Shown piece by piece: positions 16,115-24,799 of a DNA stretch of 64,000 bases (position 1 is the first letter of the stretch; each line of letters begins with the position of its first letter). The DNA lies in the NCBI RefSeq assembly GCF_030408775.1, contig NZ_CP047210.1:124001-188000 (forward strand). The letters run 5' to 3'. A program made the position numbers and the translations under genes. The notes beneath the pieces were generated by a model that worked only from the letters and a program-made list of their open reading frames with translations, made no database searches and had not been told where the DNA came from. The DNA comes from Corynebacterium fournieri (GTDB lineage Bacteria; Actinomycetota; Actinomycetes; Mycobacteriales; Mycobacteriaceae).

Positions 16115-18487
16115 GTGGCGAAACTGCTGTACAAACTCGGGCGCTGGTCGTACCTGCACAAGTGGCGGGTGATCGTCGCCTGGCTTCTGCTGCTCGGCGC
16201 AACCGCCGCGGGTGCGTTGTCGCTGATGCGGCCGTTCACCGACGAGTTCGCCATCGAGGGCACCCCGGCGATCAACGCGCTGGACACCATGTCGGACAAC
16301 TTCCCCGACGCCGGCAACGTGGCTACCGCCCCGAGCGTCAACCTCGTCTTCGCGGCGCCGGAGGGGCAGCGGCTGGACTCACCCGAGAACATGGAGGCGA
16401 TGGACGCCACGGTCGGCTACATCCGCGACCACCTCGGCGTGGAGGGGCAGCGCTTTGGCAACCCCGTGACGGTCAACGAGGAGCTGCAGCGCACCATCGT
16501 CGGCCAGATGACGGAGATGGGCCTGCCCGAGGAGAGTGCCAAGGCGGACGCCTACAACGTGCGCATGCTTTCCGACGACGCACGCATCGCCTACACCACC
16601 TTCGATTTTGACGCCCCCTCTTCCATGTCAGTGGAGCAGGCGGACCGCGACGTGGTGAGCGAGGCCATGCAGATCGGCCGGGATGCGGGCCTGGAAGTGG
16701 AGGCCGGCGGCGCCGGCTTCGGCGACCCGATCGCGGTGAAGACCACCTCCGAGCTGGTGGGCCTGGCCGTGGCGTTTGTGGTGCTGGTGATCACGTTCGG
16801 CTCCCTGGCCGCGTCCGTGATCCCGCTGATTTCCGCCGTGGTGGGCGTGGGCATCGGCGCGCTGCTGGTGCTGTTTGCCACCCACTGGGTGGAGCTGAAC
16901 AACGTCACCCCGGTGCTGGCGGTGATGATCGGCCTGGCCGTGGGCATCGACTACGCCCTGTTCATCCTCTCCCGGTTCCGGCAGGAGTCGCGCCACCTGC
17001 CGCCGGATCAGGCGGCAGGCATGGCGGTGGGCACCGCTGGCTCCTCCGTGGTTTTCGCCGGCACCACCGTGTTCACCGCGCTGGTGGCGCTGGCGTTGGC
17101 GGACATCGAGTTCCTCACCTGGATGGGCCTGGCCGCCGCGACCACCGTGGCCATCTCCGTACTGGTGGCGCTGACGCTGGTGCCGGCGCTGCTGGGCCTG
17201 TGGGGCTCGAAGGCGTTCGCCGGCAAGATCCCCGGCGTCGCCGGCAACCGCGGGCCAGGCAAACGCCCGGGCAAGGACCTGGACGAAAACTCCATGGGCA
17301 GGCGCTGGGTCCGCTTCGTAGAAAAGGCGCCCGGCTTGGTCATGGCCGTGGTGGTGCTGGGCCTCGGCGCGCTGACCGTGCCGGTGCTGGACCTGGAGAT
17401 GGCGCTGCCCTCGGACACCACCTCCAACCTGGACACCACCCAGCGCAAGGCCGCGGACCTGATGGCGGAAGGCTTCGGCCCCGGCGTCAACTCCCCGCTG
17501 CTGCTGGTGGTGGACGCGCACAGCGTCAACCCGGACTCCGAGATCCTGCAGCCCTACATGGACGCCATCCCCGACGAGGCCGGCGGCGACGCCGAGAAGG
17601 CCGCCCTGGCCAGCTTCCTCTACACAGTCGGCGAGGTGGGCACCGTCGGCGGCATCACCCACGCCCAGCTCATCGCCGCCAACGACGACCTCACCGCCGC
17701 GCAGATCTTGGCCACCCCGGACGGCGGACCGGAAGAGCAGCGCACCCTCTCCGTCGCCCACGGCCTGCGCGACGTGATCCACCAGGTGGAAGACGCCACC
17801 GGCACCGACATCGGGCTGACCGGCCTGACGGCGGTGCAGATGGACATCACCGAAGAGCTCGCCGCCGCCATGCCGCTCTACCTGACCATCGTGGTGGGCC
17901 TGGCCATTGTGCTGCTCATGGTGGTGTTCCGCTCCATCCTCGTGCCACTGGTAGCCGGGCTGGGCTTCCTGCTGTCCGTGGGCGCCGCGTTCGGCGTGAC
18001 CGTGCTGGTGTTCCAAGAAGGGTTCACCGGCCTGGTCAACACCCCCGGCCCGATCCTGTCGTTTCTGCCCATCTTCCTCATCGGCGTCACCTTCGGCCTG
18101 GCCATGGACTACCAAGTCTTCCTCGTCACCAGGATTAGGGAGGCGTATTTGAAGGCGGGGGAGCGCGGCGACGTCGATAAGCTCAGTGCTGTCCACGAGT
18201 CCACAATCGACGGCTTCGCGCAAGGCGCGCGCGTGGTCACCGCCGCCGCGATCATCATGATCGCCGTGTTCATCGCGTTTTTGGACCAGCCGCTGCCGTT
18301 CATCCAAATCTTCGGCTTCGCACTCGGCGTGGCCGTGCTCTTCGACGCCTTCTTCATCCGCATGGCGCTCGTGCCCGCAACCATGTTCATCCTCGGCCGC
18401 TCCACCTGGTGGATGCCCAAGTGGCTCGACCGGATCCTGCCGGAAGTTGACGTCGAAGGCACCGAACTAGAAAAGGAACACGCATGA
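16115..18487 (+). CDS. MMPL-family RND transporter
   Basis: 790-aa inner-membrane exporter of the MmpL family, which moves lipids or hydrophobic compounds to the mycolate envelope using the proton gradient. Twelve TM helices in two homologous halves are expected. The two Asp-Tyr pairs of the proton relay are visible in GIDYALF (near residue 277) and AMDYQVF (near 663). GTG 16115 is chosen because VAKLLYKLGRWSYLHKW matches the usual N-terminus; the frame is open further upstream without good start signals. The stop overlaps the tgt start by 4 nt (ATGA), so the two are probably co-transcribed. The substrate cannot be told from sequence. Confidence 0.88.
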   Translation: MAKLLYKLGRWSYLHKWRVIVAWLLLLGATAAGALSLMRPFTDEFAIEGTPAINALDTMSDNFPDAGNVATAPSVNLVFAAPEGQRLDSPENMEAMDATVGYIRDHLGVEGQRFGNPVTVNEELQRTIVGQMTEMGLPEESAKADAYNVRMLSDDARIAYTTFDFDAPSSMSVEQADRDVVSEAMQIGRDAGLEVEAGGAGFGDPIAVKTTSELVGLAVAFVVLVITFGSLAASVIPLISAVVGVGIGALLVLFATHWVELNNVTPVLAVMIGLAVGIDYALFILSRFRQESRHLPPDQAAGMAVGTAGSSVVFAGTTVFTALVALALADIEFLTWMGLAAATTVAISVLVALTLVPALLGLWGSKAFAGKIPGVAGNRGPGKRPGKDLDENSMGRRWVRFVEKAPGLVMAVVVLGLGALTVPVLDLEMALPSDTTSNLDTTQRKAADLMAEGFGPGVNSPLLLVVDAHSVNPDSEILQPYMDAIPDEAGGDAEKAALASFLYTVGEVGTVGGITHAQLIAANDDLTAAQILATPDGGPEEQRTLSVAHGLRDVIHQVEDATGTDIGLTGLTAVQMDITEELAAAMPLYLTIVVGLAIVLLMVVFRSILVPLVAGLGFLLSVGAAFGVTVLVFQEGFTGLVNTPGPILSFLPIFLIGVTFGLAMDYQVFLVTRIREAYLKAGERGDVDKLSAVHESTIDGFAQGARVVTAAAIIMIAVFIAFLDQPLPFIQIFGFALGVAVLFDAFFIRMALVPATMFILGRSTWWMPKWLDRILPEVDVEGTELEKEHA

Positions 18488-19731
18488 CAGACGTGACGTT
18501 TGAAGCGCACACCCAGCTCGAGCCCGCCCCGGGCCGCCACGGGCGCACCGGCGTGATCCACACCCCGCACGGCGCGATTCAGACCCCCGCGTTCATCCCC
18601 GTGGCTACGAAGGCGACCGTGAAAACGCTCACCCCGGAGCAGATCCGCCAAACCGGCGCGCAGGCCATCTTGTCCAACGCCTACCACCTCTACCTCCAGC
18701 CCGGCCCCGACATCGTGGACGAGGCCGGCGGCGTGGCCGCCTTTGAAAACTGGCACGGGCCCACCTACACGGACTCCGGCGGCTTCCAGGTGATGAGCCT
18801 GGGCGTGGGTTTTAAAAAAGTGCTGGCCATGGACACCGCCGGGCTGACCGAGGGCGACATCCGAGCCGCCAACAAGGACCGCATGGCGCGCGTGGATGAC
18901 GACGGCGTGGACTTCAAATCCGTCATCGACGGCTCCGCCCACCGTTTCACGCCCGAGGTGTCCATGCAGATCCAGCACCAGCTGGGCGCGGACATCATGT
19001 TCGCCTTCGACGAGCTGACCACGCTTGTGGACACCCGCGCCTACCAGGAGCATTCCGTCGAGCGCACCCGACGCTGGGCTCGTCGTTGCTTGCTGGAGCA
19101 CGACCGCTTGACCGCGTCGCGTGCCGGCAAGCCCCTCCAATCCCTGTGGGGTGTGGTCCAAGGCGCCCAATATGAGGACCTGCGCCGTCACGCCGTGCGC
19201 GGCCTGCTGGACCTGGACAAAGAAGCCCGCGGCGAGGGCCGCCGCGGCTTCGGCGGCTTCGGCATTGGCGGCGCGCTGGAGAAGGAGAACCTGGGCACCA
19301 TCGTCGGCTGGGTCACTGACGAGCTGCCGGTTTCTATGCCGCGCCACCTGCTGGGCATTTCCGAGCCGGACGACATCTTCACCGCAGTCGAAGCCGGCGC
19401 CGACACCTTCGACTGCGTCGCGCCGACCCGCCTGGGCCGCCGCGGCGGGGTGTACACGCTGGACGGACGCCTCAACCTCGCCGGCGCCCGGTTCAAGCGC
19501 GACTTCGCCGGCGTGGACGAGGAGTTCGGCGGCTACGTCTCTGAAAACTACTCGCGCGCCTACATCCACCACCTGCTCAAGGCGAAGGAGTTTTTGGCCG
19601 GCACGCTGTGCACCATGCACAACCTGGAGTTCATGATCCGGCTGGTGGACAACATCCGCGCCTCCATCGACGCCGGTGACTACGAGGCCTACCGCGACGA
19701 GTTCCTCGGCCGCTACTACGCGGGGAAGTAG
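18484..19731 (+). CDS. tgt: tRNA-guanine transglycosylase, variant without zinc cysteines
   Basis: 415-aa TIM-barrel enzyme that swaps G34 for a 7-deazaguanine in Asp, Asn, His and Tyr tRNAs. Active-site motifs are present: YTDSGGFQVMSL (general acid Asp) and FDCVAPTRLGRRG (nucleophile Asp near residue 308). Two departures from bacterial Tgt are seen. The CxCxxC zinc motif before NYSRAY is replaced by EFGGYVSE, with no cysteines at about 346-352. The base-pocket segment usually read GGLAVGE is GGALEKE. The His of the IHHL/MHNL region remains. The gene overlaps the MMPL gene; yhhQ and gluQRS lie close by. Either a zinc-independent enzyme or one with altered specificity. Confidence 0.88.
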   Translation: MTDVTFEAHTQLEPAPGRHGRTGVIHTPHGAIQTPAFIPVATKATVKTLTPEQIRQTGAQAILSNAYHLYLQPGPDIVDEAGGVAAFENWHGPTYTDSGGFQVMSLGVGFKKVLAMDTAGLTEGDIRAANKDRMARVDDDGVDFKSVIDGSAHRFTPEVSMQIQHQLGADIMFAFDELTTLVDTRAYQEHSVERTRRWARRCLLEHDRLTASRAGKPLQSLWGVVQGAQYEDLRRHAVRGLLDLDKEARGEGRRGFGGFGIGGALEKENLGTIVGWVTDELPVSMPRHLLGISEPDDIFTAVEAGADTFDCVAPTRLGRRGGVYTLDGRLNLAGARFKRDFAGVDEEFGGYVSENYSRAYIHHLLKAKEFLAGTLCTMHNLEFMIRLVDNIRASIDAGDYEAYRDEFLGRYYAGK

Positions 19732-19733
19732 GG

Positions 19734-20474
19734 CTACAAGCGCTCGAGGATCATGTTCATCGTTTCGGTGGCCGCCGCGATGTTTTCTTCGGTGGGCACG
19801 GTGAGGTTCACGTTGACGATGGCGCCATTTTTCTGGGCCAGGGAGTTGTAGGTGTCCAACTGCAGACCGTCAGATTCTGTCCTTTGGATGATCGAGTAAC
19901 CCTTTTCCGCATTTGCAGTGAACGGCAGCTGCTCGATGGTGATGTGCATCGTTCCAGCTTCAGTGGTGTACGAGTAGTTCTCACATTTATCCAGACTGGT
20001 GCTTACCTTGTCGGTCAGCGGATCCTTGGTTGTACTCCTGTGATAGGCCACCGCTGAAAACCCGTCGGTCTGCAATTCACCGATGGTAAACGTCTTCGGC
20101 GAAACCTTCTCGGGGATGTACTCTTCTTTGCTTTTCTCGAACTCTTCGGCGCACTCGGGCGGATCGAACGAGTAGGTTTCCGCGCCCTCAAGGTCGCGCA
20201 TTTGTTGCGCATATTCGTCGATCTGCTCGGGTGAGTAGGCGGCGATTTGCTCGCCCTTGTACGTGATTCCATCAAGGAGCCGGGAGAAATCCATGTCCTC
20301 TGGCATTTCAGTCGACGTATCTTTTGAGGCGTTCTCCTCTGAGACCGCCGCGGACGATTCTGGGGTGTCCTGTTCTTGGCTTTCTTGGTCGCTGGAACTG
20401 CACCCAGCCGCGAGCAACAGAGCGCACGTCGCGAGGGAGGCTCCGATCGTTTTTAGTGTTGGAGCTGTTTTCAT
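19734..20474 (-). CDS. Putative lipoprotein
   Basis: 246-aa protein with a lipoprotein signal peptide: a basic start, a hydrophobic stretch and lipobox LLAAGC at about 21-26, so the mature protein starts at Cys26. A Ser/Glu/Asp-rich linker precedes a globular domain with two further Cys (PPECAEEF, LDKCENY) that may form a disulfide. A Shine-Dalgarno-like GGGGAAG lies upstream. It converges on tgt with only 2 bp between. I do not recognise the family; envelope-anchored, function unknown. Confidence 0.8.
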   Translation of the reverse strand: MKTAPTLKTIGASLATCALLLAAGCSSSDQESQEQDTPESSAAVSEENASKDTSTEMPEDMDFSRLLDGITYKGEQIAAYSPEQIDEYAQQMRDLEGAETYSFDPPECAEEFEKSKEEYIPEKVSPKTFTIGELQTDGFSAVAYHRSTTKDPLTDKVSTSLDKCENYSYTTEAGTMHITIEQLPFTANAEKGYSIIQRTESDGLQLDTYNSLAQKNGAIVNVNLTVPTEENIAAATETMNMILERL

Positions 20475-20569
20475 GATGCTTCCCCTTCATTGCGTCATTC
20501 GGTGACCGGCCGGCCGATTTGGCAAGTAGTTTTCAGCATAGAAGCAATTACGGGTGCGGGCAGTTCTCA

Positions 20570-20640
20570 CAAACCCTGAGCAAGGGGGCCGGAGCATGCG
20601 CAAAATCCGCGCATGCTCCGGCTCCTCTCCTCAGGGTTTG
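20570..20640. repeat. Nested perfect inverted repeats between lipoprotein and yhhQ
   Basis: Outer arms CAAACCCTGAG (20570-20580) and CTCAGGGTTTG (20630-20640). Inner arms GCCGGAGCATGCGC (20588-20601) and GCGCATGCTCCGGC (20609-20622) with a 7-nt loop. No T-tract. It lies 32 bp past the yhhQ stop and could act as a factor-assisted terminator, a REP-like element or a protein site. Confidence 0.75.
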
Positions 20641-20671
20641 CGGGTGGGTGGGGGCGAGGGCACCGCACCCC

Positions 20672-21331
20672 TTACGCCGCCGCGCGCTCCTCTGCCCGGC
20701 GCACCGCGGCGATGGTCGGGTAGGTCACCGGCAGCAGCACGACCTCCATGAGCGTCTTCCACAGGAAGCCGACCAGCACGTAGTTGATAAACGAGCCGGC
20801 CGAGTCCACGCCGATCACGCCGGCGGCGATGGAGCAGAACAGCAGCGTGTCGGCGAACTCGCCGACCACCGTCGAGCCGATCAGTCGCGCCCACAGACGC
20901 TCCGGCCCGAAGCGGTCCTTCATCCGCTGCAACACCCATGCGTTGAGCAGCTGGCCCACCACGTATCCGGTCAGCGAGGCCGCCACGATCCGCGGCAGCA
21001 GCCCGAGCACGGCGGCGAAGGTGTCGTCCATGTCGTAGAAGTCGGCGGCGGGCAGCCAGATGGCGATGTAGAACGTCGCCACGGCAAGCACGGCGATGCC
21101 GAAGCCGGTGAACACGGCCCGTCGCGCGGTCTTGAACCCGTAGACCTCTGCGATCACGTCGCCGATGACGTAAGAGATGGGGAAGAGGAAGAAGGCGCCG
21201 TCGGTGATCAAAGGCCCGAGGGCGACGCCTTTTTGGGCGGTGATGTTGGAGATCAAAAACACCGCGCAGAACACGGCGAGCAGGTACGGGTACGGGGAGC
21301 GGGAAACGCGAGGTGACATGCGCTTTATCAT
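20672..21331 (-). CDS. yhhQ: Queuosine precursor transporter (YhhQ/VUT family)
   Basis: About 219-aa inner-membrane protein with six predicted TM helices, of the DUF165/VUT family that imports queuosine precursors (preQ0/preQ1 in E. coli). Family-like segments include [27 protein letters not shown] (near 60-75) and GEFADTLLF. Three in-frame ATGs (21340, 21331, 21319) lie at its divergent junction with gluQRS and none has a clear Shine-Dalgarno; 21331 is chosen to avoid overlap. Its position between tgt and gluQRS supports the substrate assignment. Confidence 0.87.
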   Translation of the reverse strand: MIKRMSPRVSRSPYPYLLAVFCAVFLISNITAQKGVALGPLITDGAFFLFPISYVIGDVIAEVYGFKTARRAVFTGFGIAVLAVATFYIAIWLPAADFYDMDDTFAAVLGLLPRIVAASLTGYVVGQLLNAWVLQRMKDRFGPERLWARLIGSTVVGEFADTLLFCSIAAGVIGVDSAGSFINYVLVGFLWKTLMEVVLLPVTYPTIAAVRRAEERAAA

Positions 21332-21338
21332 GGCACAC

Positions 21339-22259
21339 ATGTCTGATTTCGAAGGTCCTGCTGGCCGCTACGCTCCGAGTCCGAGCGGGGATTTGCACTT
21401 CGGCAACCTCCGCACGGCGGTGTTGGCGTGGCTGTTCGCGCGCCAAACCGGCCGCAACTTTTACCTGCGTGTGGAGGATATTGATTCGGAGCGGTCCTCC
21501 GCTGAATCGGCGCGCCGCCAGATCGAGGACCTGGAGGCGCTGGGCCTGGATTTTGACCCGCCGGTGATTTACCAGCACGACCGCGGCGACGCCTACGCGG
21601 AGGCGCTGGCCAAGCTGGATACGTACGAGTGCTACTGCACCCGCCGCGATATCCGGGAGGCGGCGTCTGCGCCCCACGCGCAGCCGGGCATGTACCCGGG
21701 CACTTGCCGCGATCTGACCGAGGAGCACCGAGCTTTACGACGCTCCGAGCTCGCCGACCAGGGCCGCCTCCCCGCCATCCGGCTGCGCGCGCACGCGCGC
21801 GAGTGGACGGTGCAGGACTTCTACCAGGGCGAGTACACGGGTCCGGTGGACGATGTGATTCTCAAGCGCGGCGGGCGCGTGGACCAAGCGCAGGCGGGGG
21901 ACTGGGCGTACAACCTGGCGGTGGTTGTCGACGACGGCTTTCAGGGGGTGGACCAGATTGTGCGTGGCGACGATTTGTTGTTCTCCGCGCCGGCTCAGGC
22001 GTACCTCGCCAACTGTTTGGAGCCGGCGGAACCTGTTTATATTCACGTGCCGTTGGTGGTGGGGCCGGAGGGACGTCGATTAGCAAAGCGCGATGGGGCG
22101 GTGACGCTGCGCGAAATGCTGGAGACCAATACCGCGGCGGAAGTGATGCGCCAGATCGCGCACTCCCTGGGCTGCGCGGGTGTCGGCAGTGCGCGGGAGC
22201 TGCTGGAGCGGTTCGACCCGTCGCGGCTGCCGCGCGAGCCGTATCGCTGGGCAGGGTAA
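21339..22259 (+). CDS. gluQ: Glutamyl-queuosine tRNA(Asp) synthetase
   Basis: 306-aa truncated class I synthetase that attaches glutamate to the cyclopentenediol of queuosine in tRNA-Asp. HIGH-like [10 protein letters not shown] near 13-22, Cys zinc ligands CYC and later CR (about 97-122), and the KMSKS counterpart LAKRDGAV near 250. No anticodon-binding domain, as expected. TATCAT (21326-21331) lies 7 nt before ATG 21339, so it is probably leaderless. It needs queuosine in tRNA, which agrees with tgt nearby. It abuts phoD tail-to-tail. Confidence 0.92.
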   Translation: MSDFEGPAGRYAPSPSGDLHFGNLRTAVLAWLFARQTGRNFYLRVEDIDSERSSAESARRQIEDLEALGLDFDPPVIYQHDRGDAYAEALAKLDTYECYCTRRDIREAASAPHAQPGMYPGTCRDLTEEHRALRRSELADQGRLPAIRLRAHAREWTVQDFYQGEYTGPVDDVILKRGGRVDQAQAGDWAYNLAVVVDDGFQGVDQIVRGDDLLFSAPAQAYLANCLEPAEPVYIHVPLVVGPEGRRLAKRDGAVTLREMLETNTAAEVMRQIAHSLGCAGVGSARELLERFDPSRLPREPYRWAG

Positions 22260-23984
22260 CTACCCGAAGCCCTGCCCCTTGCGCCACGTCAACGCCGCGC
22301 CGGAGCGCACGGGGGAGTCCGGGTCCAAGATGTCGGCCACGCGCAAAAACTCCACGTCGACCGCCTCCGCGGTGATGTCCACGACCGTGTAGCCGTGGGT
22401 GTCCAGACCGACGTGGTTGAGCCCCGGGTTCGCCGCGTGGAGGTAGCGGTGGGCCACGCCAAACAGCGGGTGGCCCGCCGGTATCTTGGTCGCCTCCGCC
22501 ACGTTGGGGGCGGTGATGGAGGAGCAGACGATCTCGCAGCCGATCTCTTCGCCGCCGTGGGCGATGGTGTGGGCCCACTCGGAGTGGATGTCGCCGGTGA
22601 GAAAGATCGGGCGCTTGCCTAAGCGGCCCAAGGTGTTGATCAGGCGGCGGCGCTCGAAGTCGTAGCCGTCCCACTGGTCGCCGTTGAGTGGCAGCTCGTT
22701 GAGCTGGGGCACCGGCACCTGGGTGGACAAGATGTTGGAGCTCAGCGACTTAGCAACCGGGCGCGTGGCCGGGTTGTTGTAGATCGCACCGACGTGCAGC
22801 GGGGAAAACATCACCGAGTTGCCCAACGCGTTCCACGCCGCGGTGGAGCGCTCCAGGGTGCGCTCGAGCCAGTTGTACTGCTCGGAGCCGAGCATGCTGC
22901 GCGCGTCCCCGGTTTGGCGGGCGCCGCCGCGCCAGAACTCCTTGTCGCGGTAGGTGCGCAGGTCCATCATGGTCAGCTCCACCAGGTCGCCGAAGACAAA
23001 GGAGCGGTAGATGTGGCCCTGCTCCGACGTTGCCGACAGGCGCACCGGCATCCACTCGTAGTAGGCGCGCATGGCGGCGTCGCGCCGGGCGTGGAAGTCG
23101 CCCTCGCCTGCGTCGTGGTTGTCCGCGCCGTCGCGCCAATTGTTGTTGGCTATCTCGTGGTCGTCCCACACCACCACCCACGGCAGTGCGGCGTGGGCGT
23201 CTTGCAGATTCGGGTCGGTGCGGTAGCGGCCGTAGCGGGTGCGGTAGTCCGCCAACGTGAGGGTTTCGTGGGCGGGGTGGTGCAGGCGCACGGGACCGTA
23301 GCCGGCGTACTCGTACTGGGCGTATTCGTAGATGTAGTCGCCCAAGAACACGGTCAGGTCCAGCTCGCCGTCCCAGCCGCGCTGCGCCAAATCGGCGTAG
23401 GCGGCGAAGAACCCGGATTCCCAGTTGGCGCAAGAGGCGACGGCCCAGCGCTGCCGGTCCACGTGTCCGGTGGGGGCGGTTTTGGTGCGGCCGAGCGGGG
23501 AGGAGGCGCCTTCGTGCGGGCCGTCGGCGACGGTGAAGGCGTAGTAGTACACCGTGTCCGCGTCGAGGCCGCGCACGTCCACGTGGATGGTGTGGTCGCG
23601 CTCCGGGTGGCTTTCGGCTTCGCCTTCGGCTACGACGTCGCCAAGCTGCGCGTCGCGCGCCACCCGCCAGCGCACCCGGGTGGCGGCGCCGCCCCCAGAG
23701 CCGGGAAAGGCGTTGTCGTCGGGGGTAATGCGCGTCCAGATCACCACCGCGTCCGGCAGCGGATCGCCGGAGGCCACGCCGTGGAGAAACGGCAGGGGAG
23801 CAAGCTCCACCTCGGCCGGGATGGGTTTCGCGGGCTGCGTGCTCTGCGATTGCGCGCTGGGCACCATCGCCACCGCGCCCGCCGCGGAGGTGGCCACAGC
23901 GACGGTGCGGAGGAACCCGCGACGCGAAACGTGCCGTGCCGTATCCGTGGGCCTCCCCGGTTCCTTGCGCTCACAGCCGTACAC
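22260..23984 (-). CDS. phoD: Alkaline phosphatase D, Tat-exported
   Basis: 574-aa secreted PhoD phosphatase/phosphodiesterase. A twin-arginine signal (SRRGFLRTVAVATSAAG, about 19-36) is followed by an Fe/Ca-dependent PhoD domain. Family motifs: IWTRITPDD near 80, FLGDYIYEY near 215, WDDHEIANNNW near 275 and FLTGDIHSEW near 460. The start is the far upstream ATG; a shorter start nearer the twin arginines is possible. Usually induced by phosphate limitation. A second, unrelated alkaline phosphatase is at 51631. Confidence 0.92.
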   Translation of the reverse strand: MYGCERKEPGRPTDTARHVSRRGFLRTVAVATSAAGAVAMVPSAQSQSTQPAKPIPAEVELAPLPFLHGVASGDPLPDAVVIWTRITPDDNAFPGSGGGAATRVRWRVARDAQLGDVVAEGEAESHPERDHTIHVDVRGLDADTVYYYAFTVADGPHEGASSPLGRTKTAPTGHVDRQRWAVASCANWESGFFAAYADLAQRGWDGELDLTVFLGDYIYEYAQYEYAGYGPVRLHHPAHETLTLADYRTRYGRYRTDPNLQDAHAALPWVVVWDDHEIANNNWRDGADNHDAGEGDFHARRDAAMRAYYEWMPVRLSATSEQGHIYRSFVFGDLVELTMMDLRTYRDKEFWRGGARQTGDARSMLGSEQYNWLERTLERSTAAWNALGNSVMFSPLHVGAIYNNPATRPVAKSLSSNILSTQVPVPQLNELPLNGDQWDGYDFERRRLINTLGRLGKRPIFLTGDIHSEWAHTIAHGGEEIGCEIVCSSITAPNVAEATKIPAGHPLFGVAHRYLHAANPGLNHVGLDTHGYTVVDITAEAVDVEFLRVADILDPDSPVRSGAALTWRKGQGFG

Positions 23985-24073
23985 GCCCCATATCTTGGGG
24001 GCGCTTCGGCGGGCCCGCGACCCGGAGAGCGCAATTTAGCTGGGAATTCGCCCGAAGTTCGCGTGGAGTTTAC

Positions 24074-24583
24074 TTACTGCGCCGACGGGGTGGGGGTGGG
24101 GCGGCCAGCGAGGCGGGCGTCGATGCGCAACAGGCCCGAGCCGTCCGCGCCGACGAGCTTGAGCTGGTCCACGATCTCACCCACGTTCGCCTCCTCCTCG
24201 ATCTGCTCGTTGAGGAACCAGTTCAACAGCGGGCGGGACTCCAAGTCGCCGACCTCGTCTGAAAGGCGGGTGATGGTGCGGATCTGCTCCGAGACCTTCT
24301 TTTCGTGCTCCAGCGCGGCCGTGAACGCCTCCAGCGGGCCTTCGACCTCGGGCGCGTCGATCTCGATGGTGTGCGGCTTGACTCGCCCGCCACGGTCGAT
24401 GATGTGCTGCGCGAACTTCTGCGCGTGCTCGCACTCCTCGGCCGCCTGGGCGGTGAACCACTCGCACAGGCCGGGAAAGGACAACGCGTCCATCTCGTTG
24501 GCCAGGTGGCGGTACAGGTAGGCCGCCGCGTACTCCTCGGTGACCTGCTGGTTGATGGCTTCGTAGAGTTTATCGTCGATCAT
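24074..24583 (-). CDS. ftn: Ferritin
   Basis: 169-aa four-helix iron-storage protein. Ferroxidase-type residues are in EEYAAAYLYRHL (about 15-26) and EECEHAQKFAQHI (about 46-58), with further Glu in EANVGEIVDQ. ATG 24583 is chosen because a TATACT hexamer (24597-24592) lies 8 nt upstream, so it is probably leaderless; a TTG three codons earlier is the alternative. Single-gene unit, next to the bidirectional terminator at 24604. Confidence 0.92.
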   Translation of the reverse strand: MIDDKLYEAINQQVTEEYAAAYLYRHLANEMDALSFPGLCEWFTAQAAEECEHAQKFAQHIIDRGGRVKPHTIEIDAPEVEGPLEAFTAALEHEKKVSEQIRTITRLSDEVGDLESRPLLNWFLNEQIEEEANVGEIVDQLKLVGADGSGLLRIDARLAGRPTPTPSAQ

Positions 24584-24603
24584 GGCCCGCAAGTATAAAC
24601 GCT

Positions 24604-24634
24604 AAAAGCCGACACCCGAGGGGTGCCGGCTTTT
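24604..24634. terminator. Original tRNA-Ser(GGA) terminator, displaced by the element
   Basis: AAAAGCCGACACCC and GGGTGCCGGCTTTT pair around a short loop. On the minus strand it follows the orphan tRNA-Ser end at 24638-24653, so it was the tRNA terminator before insertion. Confidence 0.75.
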
Positions 24635-24637
24635 ATA

Positions 24638-24653
24638 TTGGCGGAGGATGTGG
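24638..24653 (-). repeat. Target-site direct repeat, distal copy (orphan tRNA-Ser 3' end)
   Basis: On the minus strand CCACATCCTCCGCCAA, identical to 26086-26101. It covers the last 15 nt of tRNA-Ser including CCA, plus one base. Confidence 0.9.
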
Positions 24654-24660
24654 TGTCTGA

Positions 24661-24798
24661 AGTCACGACATATTTGACGGGGTGTGCCTGCGGAAGGCGT
24701 TGTGATCCTTGACAGGTCAGTCGCGTCATAGTTGACACTTAGGGTTACCTCAGTCGTGTCGGTGACGTTTGACTGGTGAGTCGGGACATGTTTGACAC
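24661..24798 (+). repeat. Array of four transposase-end motifs upstream of the transposase
   Basis: Copies: AGTCACGACATATTTGAC at 24661, AGTCGCGTCATAGTTGAC at 24719, a 2-nt-longer copy at 24752-24773 and AGTCGGGACATGTTTGAC at 24779. Two inverted copies lie at 26038-26055 and 26061-26078. The last upstream copy abuts the transposase start, so binding could also repress it. Confidence 0.75.
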
Positions 24799-24799
24799 T

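Noticed and set aside
16628-18307. 559-aa minus frame opposite the MMPL gene
   Set aside because: His/Gln/Gly-rich shadow composition without family motifs.
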